Shown here: piece by piece, positions 1 to 12,909 of the stretch
Layout of the letters: every line of letters begins with the position of its first letter
Position numbering within the stretch: the first letter of the stretch is position 1
Source of the DNA: Oscheius onirici
Lineage: Eukaryota > Nematoda > Chromadorea > Rhabditida > Rhabditidae
NCBI GenBank assembly: GCA_932521025.1
Contig: OW051473.1
Coordinates: 62,001-126,000, forward strand
DNA length: 64,000 bases
Direction: 5' to 3'
Position numbers and translations under genes: made by a program
Notes under the pieces: model-generated
The model's input: the letters and a program-made list of their open reading frames with translations, nothing else
Database searches by the model: none
What the model was told of the DNA's origin: nothing

Positions 1-2928
1 TTTTGATCTAAAAAGATAAATTCTCATGGCTGCTGGAAGGTCCCGTGGTCGACTAGACAATCTCGCCTAATAAAATCAAGAACGTTTCCCAAAAAACTGT
101 TGTTTTGGGACAAATCTGTTGTTTCAAAATTGCCTTTTCAATTCAAGTATTGTGCTGCGATGACATCAGTAGCGTCACTGTTAAAAACAAACCATTCAAA
201 AATGGCTACCACTTTTTATGCCTCATCCTCAAGACAGTCTCTAATTTGTTTACTCAATGATCATTAGTCAGGCATCTCCTGATTTGACCGAATTCTACGT
301 CACCTGCGTCGAGAATCCTTCTCGAAGAGACCAAATAATTAACCCCGTTAAGTGCGACTTTCGGAGAAACCAGTTCTTTTTGAGAAAAAGTCTGTGAGTA
401 ATCTTTCTCTCGAACTACGTGTTGGTCAATTATGAGATATGGCTTCCCCTACGTGAAATGGAGCCTAATTCTGCAAAAAGCCTGCTCAAAATGGGGTTGT
501 TGAAACCTCTTAATGAAGCTATATTCAGAAAATGGGGGGATAGCCCATTCTAGACATGTATGTGTGAGGAAATTTGTTTGACCAAAAAAGTTCTTGATCT
601 CGAAAGATCTTCGGCTATTGAGAACCGCGGGTAGCGCCTTTTGAATAGTACTGGCCGTTGTTTTACCAATTGCACTCAGTATTTGAAATTATATAACAAA
701 CATAGGATTTGCATGTAAAACTTACGTACAGAATCACCGATTTTTGTTTAATTAAACCGAACGCCATAAATACGATCGCTTGAAAATGATGACAAAATAG
801 AAATGATGACAGACAAACTGTACGCGCCGTATCTGTTGCAAAAGACAGGTTCTACTTTTCAAGATACAAAGCTTTTCTTTCATATTTTTGTTTGTTTTTT
901 TTTCAAGAAATTCGCTGTTTTGCTGTTCTCTGATTCTGCATTGAACTATGGTCTCATTTCCGGAAAGCGAACGGCCCGGGCTATCAAATGTCATTATCAG
1001 GGTGGTCCTAGGACCAGGCCGAGACCACTAAAGGATTGAATTTCTAATGAGGAAAGGGTAAGAAAAAGTGTTGGGTCTGCTGATCATGGTCTTCCCCCTC
1101 TTTTGGCGCTCTTTAAATACAAGAAGGGGTTGGATACATTTTATGACCCCCGAACTGGCGGGCGAAGGGCTAGACTGTGATTTGGACATTTGTGGTCACA
1201 CACGGACAACACAGTTCTCGTCATCATCGTGATGATTAGAACAACGAACGGTACGAGACTAGACAGGAGCGAATGTAGCAGGACATTTCGAGCGAGATTG
1301 TAATTTTGGATTGCGTCAGTAGTTTCGCAAATTGGTGACCTGGCGGAAGGAACTTTTGAACTTAACCTTTGAGATTGAAGTCTATAACCTGGCATTCTAT
1401 GCCACAGAAGCTAGTAGAATGAAAAAAAGATTTTCGGATTGTGCGGCTGAAATTTTCCAAACTTAATCTAACCAAAGCTTAGAATATTAGTAACTTTTAT
1501 GAGTTCTCTGATTTCGTTAGTCTTATCAATTATAAACAACTGAAACAAACACAGTGATTTTTCCAATGATGACTTTTAGCTATATCTGAAACGCTTTTTT
1601 GGTATAGTATTTCTTCCATTGAAACCAATTTTAAGTATTCAAGGAAGCGGAAGTTTTAGCTTAACATAAGTGGTCTTCTATGACCATCTCATTTGAATTC
1701 AAGTCACATCTTTGCGCACTTCCAGGAGTTGATTACGAGATACACCCAGACATTTCACAGATCGTCAAAATTTGCATTGAGTTTAATTATTATATACCTT
1801 TCCGGAATAGATGATCCGAAAAACATTTGTCAGTCATTTTCCCAAAAATACCAACTTTCTGATTGTTATCCGGCTAGGTGTCATAGTTTTCCCACAATTG
1901 AGACGGAAGTGAAGGAGTGGAAACGATGAAGAAAGTATTGAGATACGGCTAGACATTTAGCTTTCTCACACTTTTACTCAGAATGAGTCGGATGGTGAAA
2001 CGGAGAGCAGTAAATACAAGGGGCCCGATGGACTTTCGAGCGCATTAGTGAGCAAGTAGTCGGCTGATAGACTCTGTTGAACTATGCGAATAAATTTTGC
2101 ATGTTGGGAAGGTGGTCATTAAGGTAATTATTCAGAAAGAATAAGAAGGTGTGCGATGACTTAATCTTTCGAAGGGATAACGCTACACTGTAGACGAAAT
2201 GGGAGAGATGACAGTCATGAGTTTGAAAGAACAAGTATTTCTTTTTCGTTTGTTTTCTGATCAGAACTGGTGGTTCGACTTTTCCTCTTGGGTGGTCTCG
2301 TATCAGCTCTCACATTACGATGCGTCTCCGGGAAATGAGCTTCCGGACACAAAAAAACGAGAAAGAGAGAGAGAGAGAACAGCTGGCATTATTCAGAGCC
2401 CTGTCAGTCTTCAACTTTCTGGGGGATTCGTTAAAAATATTAATGGGGGAATGGGGTCAGACTATTGAACCTTCATCCCCCCTTGGTGAAAGGTGGTGAT
2501 TCTGGGCTTGTTTATCAGGGCACGCGTCCTTCTGAAAAATGCGCAAAACGTTGTTTAGCGAATGATTTGCATTTCCGGCGGAAAAGAGCCTGTGAAAAAG
2601 TTCGAGGTCACTAGAGAGCAAATACCGGAAAACTTTGCAGAAACGTGATTGTAGCAAGGCGAAAATTTTAAATACGATAAAAAAACCATAACAAGGAAAA
2701 TTATGGAATATGATACAAACTTGACCATATAACGTCGGAGACTACAGATGTTTGGGTGGGTTGTATAAGGGTGCCCGAAGTTTAATTAGAAAGAAAAAAA
2801 GGGAATTTTGGAATTACCAAAACTGAGAAATAAAGGCTCGTACAATATAAGTATGAAAATGATTTAAAGGGAACTCGGAAGACGCATAGTAGCTTTATAT
2901 TTACTTAATCAAAAAGCAAAAGGGAGTA
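1..2928. other. Gene-poor stretch, nothing convincing
   Basis: I see no open frame here with both plausible protein composition and splice signals. The longest frames (803-1039 and 1141-1395) are low-complexity or stop-limited and lack recognisable motifs. A short GA microsatellite lies at about 2349-2378. The stretch is AT-rich noncoding sequence as far as I can tell. Confidence 0.5.
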
Positions 2929-3000
2929 GGTTCCGGCGGGGATCGAACCCGCGGCCTTTTCGGTGTAAACGAAACGTGATAACCACTACACCACGGAACC
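2929..3000 (-). tRNA. tRNA-Val (anticodon TAC)
   Basis: On the minus strand the 72-nt sequence begins GGTTCCG and ends CGGAACC, a perfect 7-bp acceptor stem. The A box region reads TGGTGTAGTGG and the B box reads GGTTCGATCCC. The anticodon loop TTTACAC, between a CG-rich stem, gives anticodon TAC, which reads valine codons. No CCA is encoded and no intron is present, as expected for a eukaryotic nuclear tRNA. The flanks show no SINE head or tail, so I treat it as a genuine tRNA gene rather than a repeat. Confidence 0.9.
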
Positions 3001-5500
3001 ACACAGTGCTGTGTCCACCAACTCGGGAAGTATGCCAGGCGGGGGCTCAGCAGTAGCCGAGCGCATTTGTCACTAGTTTTCTGAGAAGAGGACACTGCTT
3101 TTTGTTTCTTTTCTGAAAATCAGAAAACAGGTAAAGTATCATCCAGTCTTAAGAGTAATATACGGAAATCAAAAGCCCAAGGTTGAGTGAGCAGCATTTT
3201 TTCAGACTCATCGAAACTTGCAAAATCTATGACGTCAGTTGCCCCAGACACCTCTTTCTGTACCCAGGCGGCGACAATCCTTGAACTTCCGATTTGGCCG
3301 AGATGACAATCCGGCCAGCTTTTTGTATTGTTTTGCGGTCGCGCATCATAAAAAGCCGACTTGTGCTTCTGTCAACAGGTTCTCGAGATGATAAAGAATG
3401 GTCAAAGGGTCGTTGCGCTCATCGGGAGGAGGTTTCAGACAATTATAACTTGTTTGTATGGATCGTCATGTTGAGAGTAGTCTTTCGACCAAAAATTAGT
3501 CACAAACTGATCAGAAATCATTGCTGTCTGACGAGAAAGGAATCATTAGTGAAGGTCTAAATTGCTGTTTTCGCATGAAACTTTTGTGATTATTTTCAGC
3601 CATGATTAGATGTACTATGGCTATAAACACTACGGAAATTTCAGAAAATAATCCATTTGATTATTTTGGTACAAGATCGGAGATGATTTTTGGTACGTAC
3701 GAGGGAAAACTCCCAGTACTGAAAGTCATGGAAGCGCTAAAAATAACGGACGGTCTAAAACATTCACAAAACTGAATACAGGATCTATACGACAAATTTA
3801 TATGTTATTTTTCTTCTCAACAATATGTTTCTCAGTATTGTCACACTGTTTTAACTGACATTGTCATTCTCATGGAAGATCAGTTTGGTCAAGGCTGCTA
3901 AAACTGCAAAAAGTGCATGTACTATCAGTTAGTACGCCGAGACACAATAGCGATGACTACATGGGTGACAATAAAATAGTGCACAGTTTAACATCATGGC
4001 CACCGGCCGAACGTCAGGTTCGTAAACGTTAAGAAGATAGAGGACCCCGCTTATAGCACTTTTGTCGTTTGTTCTCGCGCCAACACTGCCATCCGGTATT
4101 TTAGAAGGTCGCCATACGGGCGCGCGCTTGATGCCACAAAAAACAAACGTCTTCGGGGTCAGCCAGAGGGCATCAAATGTGTCAGTGTGAGAAGAAAAGA
4201 GAACCGATTTTTTGGGACACGCACTAATTTTGTACGAAAAAGCTACATAAGTGCTGTATCTTCGCCCCTTTGCTGCAACAGTATAAACAAGTTGACACGT
4301 TGGCCAATAATAGAGACAAGACTACTATGGAAATGTGGACCTCTGTTACTTTCTGGACATGTCAGTTTTAAGATAGAACAGTTGCAATCTTTTATATATT
4401 AAAAATTATAATCATCCCCGCTATCGCCTCAAAATAGAAACTGCCAATAGGAAGCAAATCCTCCTTGAATATCATTTTCGAACTGGAACAAGGTTAGTAA
4501 TTTTAACCAGACAGACCCTTGTACTTTGTCCCATAAGGCCATGTTAAAGCGCAGGGAACGAAGGTTGCCCGACCTCCCATTAAGGCAGATCGGTCGTTCT
4601 CCGCGTTGTGGAAGTAAAACATTGGTATGGACATTTGGAACGAAAAGTACTTTGCTCGCTGGGTAAAATGATCAGTGTCTAACTAAAAGATAGTCTAACT
4701 ATGCAAATTTCATAATTTTATTCGCAGAGAGCCTTTTAAAAAGCCGAACTTTGTCTTATCTTACCACCATGAATTTTTAAATCTTGTGGATATAAGCAGT
4801 TTGGTGGTAGATGTCCTAAAGGGAAAGAATAATGTCTACAGTCGACTTTGCGATATACTATGTCTTTTGCTAGAGACCTATTCCGTTTGCCATAAAACAG
4901 TTTCATCATTCTTAGACCCTATGACGTGGATCTACCAGTTTAGTGAACTTTTGTAAACTTGAGACCATGGACTAAACATTTGCAGAAGTCGTAAAACTAC
5001 AGCATCACGTCATGCGCAACAAATCTGAGAGTAATTGAAACATCTAGAATGTTTAACAAGAACTCAAAAAAAACGTAGATATAAGAGTGTTTTTTTAAAC
5101 ATAACCTTTAATTGAATCGTAATCTTTCACTGTTTTAACCTTTTTTTGATAATCAGCACGTTCACTTTGGGTAGCGGGATATCCCGGTACAAAGTTTGTC
5201 TCGTTCGTTAATACATTCCATTCGAGTACAACCTGCTTGTTGAAAAAAATCGGGATCTGTCGATACTTGTACTTACATACAACATAGAAATAGAACTGGT
5301 CCTGACGTAAACATCTTTACTTGCATCAGTTTAAGGTGTGTACTGAACAAAATCAAAAGCAGCTTAGCGCATCTTGTTCAAAATAACGTTTTTGATGCAT
5401 GCTCACTAATCACATTTCAAATTGCCATAATTGCAGCTATGCGTACACGCTTGGGTCAAGAATTAAGCATATGTGAAATATAATTCTTCAACTAATGAAT
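3001..5500. other. Intergenic stretch, no gene seen
   Basis: No open frame with supporting splice sites or family resemblance was found on either strand. Frames at 3294-3560 and 4187-4402 are short and unremarkable in composition. The last 300 bases form the downstream flank of the minus-strand dehydrogenase gene. Confidence 0.5.
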
Positions 5501-5512
5501 TTTTACGTTAGG

Positions 5513-6795
5513 TTAGATAGCTGTACGAGTCATGGAGCGACCACCATCGATGACGATACACTGTCCCAGAATATAGTCGGCTTTGTTGGAATCGGCCAAA
5601 AAGCAAATCAGCTCTCCGATTTCACGTGGGTGAGCTGCGCGACCAGCCGGAATTTTGGATCTGTCCTTGGCGAGCTCACAGTACTTGGCAGCTTGTTCGT
5701 CGGTGAAACCTTGCTTGTGCATCAGACCAGTGTGCACGAGACCAGGACTGAGAATTTTATTATAAAAGTAGGTTTCTATAATTTAAACTGCTGTCAGCAC
5801 AGGAAGGGTGATTAGTTGCTGGATAGAACTTACTTTACAGCATTGACTCTGACTCCTTCGTTGATATACGTCATGGCCATGCAACGAGTCAAATGATCTA
5901 CTCCGGCCTTGGCAACACAGTAGTATGGAAAAGATGCATTAGTGTTGGTTGATCCGATACTGGAGACGTTGACGATGTTTCCTTTAGTTTTGATCAGATG
6001 CGGCATGGCCAGTTTGGACATCTTGAGAACTCTGAACAGTAAGCATTACCTCGTGAGACAATGCTAGCCACGTTTTTAAGTTGAGATCCATTGTGAAATC
6101 GTATTCGTCCATTCCTTGGTTAAAGCCGAGAACTTTGGTGTTGTCAGGGGCGAGACTTCCCGCATTATTGACCTGAATTTCAAAATCAAGTGCAGAAAAA
6201 GACGAATCGTTATCACTCTTTCCACTATATTTTGCTTTTTGCCAAGCTGATCTTTGCTTCAAACGGCACCATTTGTTTGCCCCAAGTTCTTTTCAAAGGG
6301 TACCCACCAGAACATCCAGCTTTCCAAACTTGGCTACAGTTTCATCGACCAGCTTTTGTTGGACGGAGTCTTCAATCAAGTTGCCCTGGATGACCAGTAC
6401 ATCATTGGGTGTGAGGCCAGCTGCAAGGAGACGTTGCTCAACCTCGTTCAGAGCGTCCAGATTTCGGCCAGTAATGGTAATCTTGGCGCCTTGTTCAGCG
6501 AACAAGACGGCGGTTTCTTTACCAATTCCGCTACTAGATCCTATAAATAACAAATAGATTCTGTTTGATTCTGTTTCCGAATGAATTTTGTCGTTTTGAA
6601 CATGAAAAAGTGTATTTAGGGATATGGTAAATCAAGCCTGAACCAAAACACAGACAATGTAATGGTACTGAGGTACTGCGCCGTCACACAGCGTGAAACA
6701 AGGATCTGGAACGGATTCAGAGCAAAACGTAGTTTGGCAAAAACACTTAGCTCACCAGTTACAATGACAACTTTTCCTTCAAAAGCCTTGATCAT
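5513..6795 (-). CDS. Short-chain dehydrogenase/reductase (classical SDR)
   Basis: This is a five-exon NAD(P)-dependent oxidoreductase of the classical SDR family, probably cytosolic, substrate unknown. The first exon (6795 to 6756) encodes MIKAFEGKVVIVTG. The next continues with GSSSGIG, completing the TGxxxGIG cofactor motif. The third exon begins with the NNAG motif (about 6179). The fourth carries the catalytic set: Ser in VNVSSIGS, then Tyr and Lys in YYCVAKAG. The last exon (5737 to 5513) holds the PG turn and a C-terminal half ending DGGRSMTRTAI. All junctions join in frame with GT/AG borders. The product is about 270 residues, normal for the family. Many nematode SDRs look alike, so I give no symbol. 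It lies about 160 bp downstream of the SLC26 gene on the same strand, a spacing compatible with a nematode operon. Confidence 0.9.
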
Positions 6796-6953
6796 GACGA
6801 AAGGTTATAATGCGAGCTGGCAAAAGAGTGCACAATTTGCCAAGTGAGAATGTTGACTTAGGTTGGTCGAAGGTCAGAATAAACAGAGAGAACGCTTTCA
6901 ATTACCACGTGGACCAAACTTCATTCAAAAGTAACAAAATGTACAATTATCAG

Positions 6954-9788
6954 TTAGCTAATACTGATATCGGCTGTTAGAGAAGCTGGTACGAACGATT
7001 TTATCCGCAGCTCTTTTACAAATCCTACAGCATCGCCAACAGACGGGAAGAAATGCTCATCTGGCACTATTTTTTGAATCCCGGAAGCACGTAGCACTTC
7101 TCGGACTTCGGCTGAAAAAATTTCAATTTGAAGATGGCTAGGATTCCACTTACCGTTCATTCCGACAATCAACACGTCTATGTTTGCCCTCTGCAGATCT
7201 GCACAAGTTTCTTTAAACTGTTCGACTCCTACAGAATCGACGTAGACCATGGGAAAACAGTCGATGATCAAGTGCCTTCGGAAATGTGAAGGCTTCTCGA
7301 GGTCCCATTCGCAAAGGGTGTAGTCGATGCCTTTCTTGAATCTTAAAAGAAAACAAAATTTTAAGCAATTTTGAATGACAAACCGCTCAGCATTTGTAAA
7401 CTGCAATGGTCCTTCGAATCTGTACATAGCTATGTCCATATTTTTACTAGTGGGAACGTAATACTGCCAGTGAGGCCACTGCGTTCTCATCACGACAGTC
7501 AAGACAGCAAAAATTAGAGCTACAGCAAGTCCCTCCATGACGTCTATGAAGATGGTAGAGAAACAGGCTACAACCCAAGTGATTGCATCAAATTTCGAGA
7601 TTGGCCACAACTGGACGGGCTCCGAAAACTTTGCGAACATCGGTTGGAGAGCAACTACGATCACTGAAGCCAGTACGCACTGAAATATTAAAATGAGACG
7701 GAATATATTACGCCAACCTTAGCCAATTCAGTCAAAAATGGTCCAAGCCACAGAATGACTACCATGAGGAGCGCACAACTAAAAAGATTGGAGAATTGCG
7801 TCTTGGTTCCGGAACGGACCGCGACCATTGTTCTACCAAGGGCAGTAGAAACGGCATAAATTGGGAATAGGCCTCCAAGACAACTGCTCAAACCGAGCGC
7901 GTAGAGCTCCTGAAAAATATGGAATCTAAGATATTCCTGATGAATTGGAAGCTGTTATGTTAGAGAAACAGTCAAAAACTGTCCGAAGCGGAATGTTTAC
8001 GATCTCGTCCTCAAAGACTTATTTATCCTACCTGATGTACATCAACTTTATATCCCATCTGGTTCGCCAACATTTTTGCCATTGAGACATGAATAGCAAT
8101 ACTGACGATGGCTATGGAAATCGAGGCTTTTAGACAAGCTGGAAGCAGTTCAAGTTCTGGAAGAGATGGAGACGGAAGCCTAAAAAGTTTCTTTGTTATT
8201 TGGCATAGCGAAGCCAATTTTACCCTGCTGGAATATCTCCCACTGTCATCACACCAAATGATGTTCTCCATGTGAAGAGCAGAGAAAATCCTGTGGAGAT
8301 GATCATCGCTAATAGTTCATACGGAATGGGAAAGCGCAACGGGACTTTTTTGGCAATCATAGGTGAGACGACTTCTTTTCCAATGACGAGAAAAGCAATT
8401 GTGCAAGCACTTATGACAATTGTGATCCAGTTTGCTTGTCCTAGTCTTAGTGCAAGATCTTTCATCCTCTGAAAACTTTTACGATCAAATTCAGTTCAGT
8501 AACATTACCGTAAATAGGTATCCTGGACCACTTGCATTTGGAACAACAACTCCCATGATGTCATCGATTTGAGTGACGAAAACGTGCATAGCGGCACCTG
8601 TAAATTGTTCAAGATTCCTATCTGAATGTTTTGTCTGGTGGGTAACCCCCATAACAACAACATGCCAAGTTCCGCAAAGTGTAGATAACCTTTTCAATTA
8701 TTAAAACTTTTAAAATAGTAACAATGAATACTACTTTCACGTTCGTGTAAAAATTGTTTAATTTTTACCTGTAGAGAATCCTGAAACAAGTGGTGCTGAG
8801 AAGAATGACAGAACAAATTGCAGTCTTAACAATCCGCATAGTACCTAAAGTTGTAAGTTAGGTAATATATTTTCTTTCTTTTTTGTGTGTTACCTGCCAA
8901 ATTCCAACACTGAACGCTATACATGTGGCAACTTGAATGGCTGTCGCATCAACAAACTTTTCCATAACTTGTTCTCTAGCAATACCGGCCATTAGAGCAA
9001 CAACTGCGAAAGAACCTAAAAGGGCTGGAAAACGGTTTCGCCCAAAACCTACCCAATGAAGTGTGCTTAGAAGTTCCAAAGAGCATGTAGAAAAACGCGG
9101 GAAAACATGAAGCATAAATCCCGTACACTGGAGCAACTCCAGCCAGTAGAGAGTAGGAAATTCCTTGAGGAATATTCATGATTCCAGAAGTTACGCCTCC
9201 AATGACATCGGAGAGGAAATCCCCTCTCCAGTCATAGTTGGGCAACCAGGAGAGGATTGGCAGAAATGAGAAGATGGAATGGATGCACGCTTCTTTTGAA
9301 GAACATGATGACAGGAATGCTCTTCGAAGATTCCGACGAAATCGGTGAGGGCCAGATTCTAAGGGTTGTTTGGATCCATACTTCTCGTCGAATTCATTCT
9401 GTAACAAGGAAGTGGTACACTAACCTTCTAATTACTTCTTTGACTTTAACGCTCTTTCTTCTCAGTTTCTTTTCTGGCTTGCTTACTTTTTGGCCAAATA
9501 TCAAACCTTTGTCAAAGAAATCTCGTTTTGCGTAATCATCATATGAGTTCTCGCAAAACCACAAAGAGAAAAATGAAGCTCCGGTGTTTTGATGAACAAA
9601 ATAGCAAAGACCAAGACTAAAGTATACCTGGTTCATACAAGGCCGATCTAGATGGTCCAAGCCCGTGAAGCGCAGTTTTTCTGAAATAAGTTTATGTTAA
9701 ATTTGGAAGTAAGTAAATAAGTGGTTGCATAATTTTTTTGCTAATAACGCTAATGTTATTTAAAAGCAATAAACCTACCTCCTCCCAT
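6954..9788 (-). CDS. SLC26/SulP family anion transporter with STAS domain
   Basis: This is a multi-exon membrane transporter of the SulP family (sulfate, chloride, bicarbonate, oxalate or related anions). The start ATG at 9788 opens a 10-nt exon joined to an exon encoding LDHLDRPC. The exon at 9399-9055 carries the SulP signature around DVIGGVTSGIMNIPQGISYSL and the AGVAPVYGIYASCFPAFFYMLFGTSKHTSLG segment. Later exons give further helices, including VSGFSTGAAMHVFVTQI and the run PIYAVSTALGRTMVAVRSGTKTQ. The last exons (7664 to 6954) form a cytoplasmic STAS domain with HLIIDCFPMVYVDSVGVEQF, the expected hydrophobic strand and DSxG turn. Both core and STAS domain are complete with no stops. Nematodes have several paralogues (sulp genes) and I cannot say which this is. 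Substrate and tissue are not readable from the sequence. Confidence 0.93.
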
Positions 9789-9799
9789 CGTCAGAAGAA

Positions 9800-12590
9800 A
9801 GTCCAGACGAGCGAAACTACAACTGAATTTCACGTCCTATTATAACAGGAAACAGCCGGTATTGCGGTGCTTTGCGGGTCACTAAAACCAGGCAAAAATT
9901 TGAATGAGCCGTTGAAATGTGATCACAGGCGTAAAACCTTGTTGAGAGACAGACACAGTGAAAATTTTCTTGTTAGAAAACAATAACAAGCTAGAAGAAA
10001 AGAACAAGTTCTCAAGAACACAACATACATAGAAAATATAAACAGATCGCCATCCTCTCTTATCGCGTCAATACATCGTGATGAGATCTACTAGATATTG
10101 ACTAGAAGGCAACAAAATTCACAAATTAATGATATCATAGCAAAAAGGAGTGTAAAGAAATCATATAGTGATTGCTATCCCGGAGTGGATAAGCGAGAAT
10201 ATACAGAATCTAGTCGCTTTCCTTTATGACTATCGATTTTTTGAGATTCTCATGCCATTTTGGAACCAGCGGTCATGTCAAGATTAAACCGCCGCCTAAA
10301 ATGAGTTGTAGGGCTACTTCTGGTCTTGCAGCGAACTTCTAAGCCAGTTATAAGGCTTGTTCTGTCGCGCCAAAAACAAAGACAAACTTAACGATTGTTA
10401 AAAAATGGCTTTGGTTGTTCGAACTATTCAACTAGTATTTTTGTTTAGCTAAACGGGGAAAACAGAAGAGTTCGTGGACAAAACAATGGGGGAAGAGAAC
10501 AAAAATATAACATTCAGGGATATACTTTTCAACTTTGGTGTGACCATCTTCGATATTTCTGCCAAAAAATGTTTCTGTCTCAACAAAAACTTTCATGTCG
10601 ACTCTTAGCGATAAAAGTCACATCAGAAGTCATTTTATGATCGTCGAAAAAAGTTTAATAGTGCAACAAATAACAATTGGTCTTCCTTCTTTCAAGCAAC
10701 GGCTACTACGGCGTGCACTTCGCTAGTCAATTGAGTTTTGTACACGTTCCCCCTTACAAAATCGAAGGGACAAAAACCAAAAACGTTGCAATTTATTCTG
10801 ACATTTCCTGCAGTATTGTTTACGCTTCTCGCTACGCTCGAATGTTACTCGGAAAAGTTTTGCTTTCGGGTTCCTATGGTTCTGCCTAGATTTATGGATT
10901 CTCTCTTCGCTATGAAGGTAGCGTTTATTCCAAAGTAAACACGGCATCCATTTGTTCTGACCGATTCCTCTGCCATAAATATGGAATTTTGCAGATGATT
11001 TGCCTGAAAACACCTAAAAACTTAATGCGGTCCTATCTGGCGAATTCGGCAATAAGAAAACTGAGGTATGTATTTGTTAGTATATTAACCAAAAGTGTTT
11101 CAGACATTTAACAACGATGTCACCGAAATTTGTTGTTGTGCTGCGGCTCATTTTTAAAATATCTGATTGAATTTGTCATGAAGTAATGAAGATAGTAATA
11201 GTAATGAAGATTTCTGCTGTTACATTAAAAACATTTTTTTGTATAACGAGAAATTGTTTGAAGATATTCCTACCCTTTTAGATTATAGACTAAAATATAA
11301 CACGAAATAGCTGCATCAACTATCAGGATGTTAAAAACAATGAATCATACAGAGCTAGAGGCTCTGCTGATTGTGAATTTCAGCCGCTCAGTGCTCCGCA
11401 AAACTATACGTCTTCAGTCAAAGTGAAGCCACGAAGGCATTGTTTCAGTTCTGTGCCTTTTTCTGTTAGAACAATCAATTAAAAAACATCGTAATACTTG
11501 TAATACTGTAATAGCCGAAGAGAATGAACTATACTTCCACGCTTACTTCCACGCTTACTGCCTATGTGAGGACAACTTGAAGACGTTCGTGAATGACGAA
11601 ATAGTTTATATTTGCTTGTTGATTAGCTGTCGTGCTGTCGTGTTCTGTTTACGTTCAGTTGTTGTGATCACTGTATCTGACTCATTTTATCAACTGAATA
11701 TAATCAGCTAGAAATCAAACTTTTTTCACAAAATATGGGAAAAAGGTTTCCCATTCTGTCCAGCAACCGAATACGTTGAGCCAAGCTGGCCCGCTGCCCT
11801 GCTTGTTGCTTGTTATAACACTTAAAGATTTGTCATCTCAAACATTACGATTAACGCACGCATGGGCAGTTTTACCAAAAACAGCTCTGCCGTGCTCAGC
11901 ACATAAACATTTTGCACAGAAGAACGCTGATCACATGCGGTTTTTACAAAGGGGTGGTTTCTAGTTTGGTTAAAGTCGTAATTTGAACGAGGCAAACACG
12001 AACGTCGTTAACGTCAACCTTGTATCGTTGACCTGATCAAAACTCACACTTAATATACGGAAAATTGCTTCAAACTTTCTTCAGTGCAATGTTTTAAATT
12101 TTGGTTTCGCAAAAAGTTAGTGAGTTATTACGCGATAAAGCAAACAAATATGAAATTATCTGTTGTTATGAATAAACTTGGAAGACTTTGGGCTGATAAG
12201 CCGAGAGTGTTCAAAAATACGGCGGAAAAGGCAACAGTTTTACGTTTTTATGTCCTCTGCAATAAAACGCGATACACTTTTCAAAAACAGAAATAGCGCA
12301 AAAGTCTTTTCATGAGAATTTCAAAATTTTTGTGAAAAATATCTAATAGCATGTTTTGACGCGTTCCTATTTGTCCTTTTGTTGGTCCAGAAATAACTTT
12401 CCCTGTTCACAAATAAAACAGTCATCTCTACCGGGCCGCTTCCTCGGCAATTATTCAAAGGCCGCGATTCTTATCGCCTTCAAGGTCTCCGAGGCAGTCA
12501 ACTTTTGGTCGTTCTGTATTTCGTCTGGGCTAGGCTTTACCACTTCTCGACACTGTGACCTTCAAAATTTCGCCTTTTTTTTCAACCGCC
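9800..12590. other. Intergenic stretch upstream of the transporter and Galpha genes
   Basis: About 2.8 kb without a supported gene. It must contain the promoter of the minus-strand SLC26 gene at its left edge. A short directly repeated motif (ACTTCCACGCTT, twice) lies near 11533-11560, and there are repeated TAATGAAGAT-like words near 11185-11215. Otherwise nothing stands out. Confidence 0.45.
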
Positions 12591-12599
12591 CACCCCGTC

Positions 12600-12909
12600 C
12601 GTGTCTTCCGCCCGCAATCAATGTGGCGGACCGGTCGCTGCCAGTATACCCCGAAGAAAATAAGCGCCAGGAGGTGAAATCATCGTCAAGTGTTCTCGTG
12701 GGCCTTTCTCTTCAAACTAACTCCCTCTCTCTCTGTTTTTGTTCTCGAGTGTGAGCTGCTGCCGAGTGAGTGTGGCGGCACACCGGCAGCGTTGGTCCGG
12801 TGATATCCCGGACGCATCTCATCCCAAGGCGCCCCACTCAAGCCTGTCTTATTTTCTTCTCGATCATGATTAAATCTATATTCTCATGTATTACGACCGC
12901 ATGGAGAAG
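12600..12909 (+). promoter_or_regulatory. GC-rich block and possible distant leader exon of the Galpha gene
   Basis: Base composition rises sharply in 12600-12860 compared with its AT-rich surroundings. The block ends in ATGGAGAAG followed by GTAAGTC at 12909/12910, a very good 5' splice site. The next plausible acceptor on this strand that leads into coding sequence is TTATTTAG at about 14337, just upstream of the Galpha start codon. I therefore read this as a possible 5' untranslated or leader exon, and perhaps the promoter, of that gene. This is inference. A short ATG-initiated frame inside it (about 12866) could equally make it a separate start. Confidence 0.35.

Noticed and set aside
12356-12754. 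132-codon plus-strand frame
   Set aside because: Composition and lack of motif suggest chance in a GC-rich leader region. No acceptor/donor pair supports it as a coding exon.
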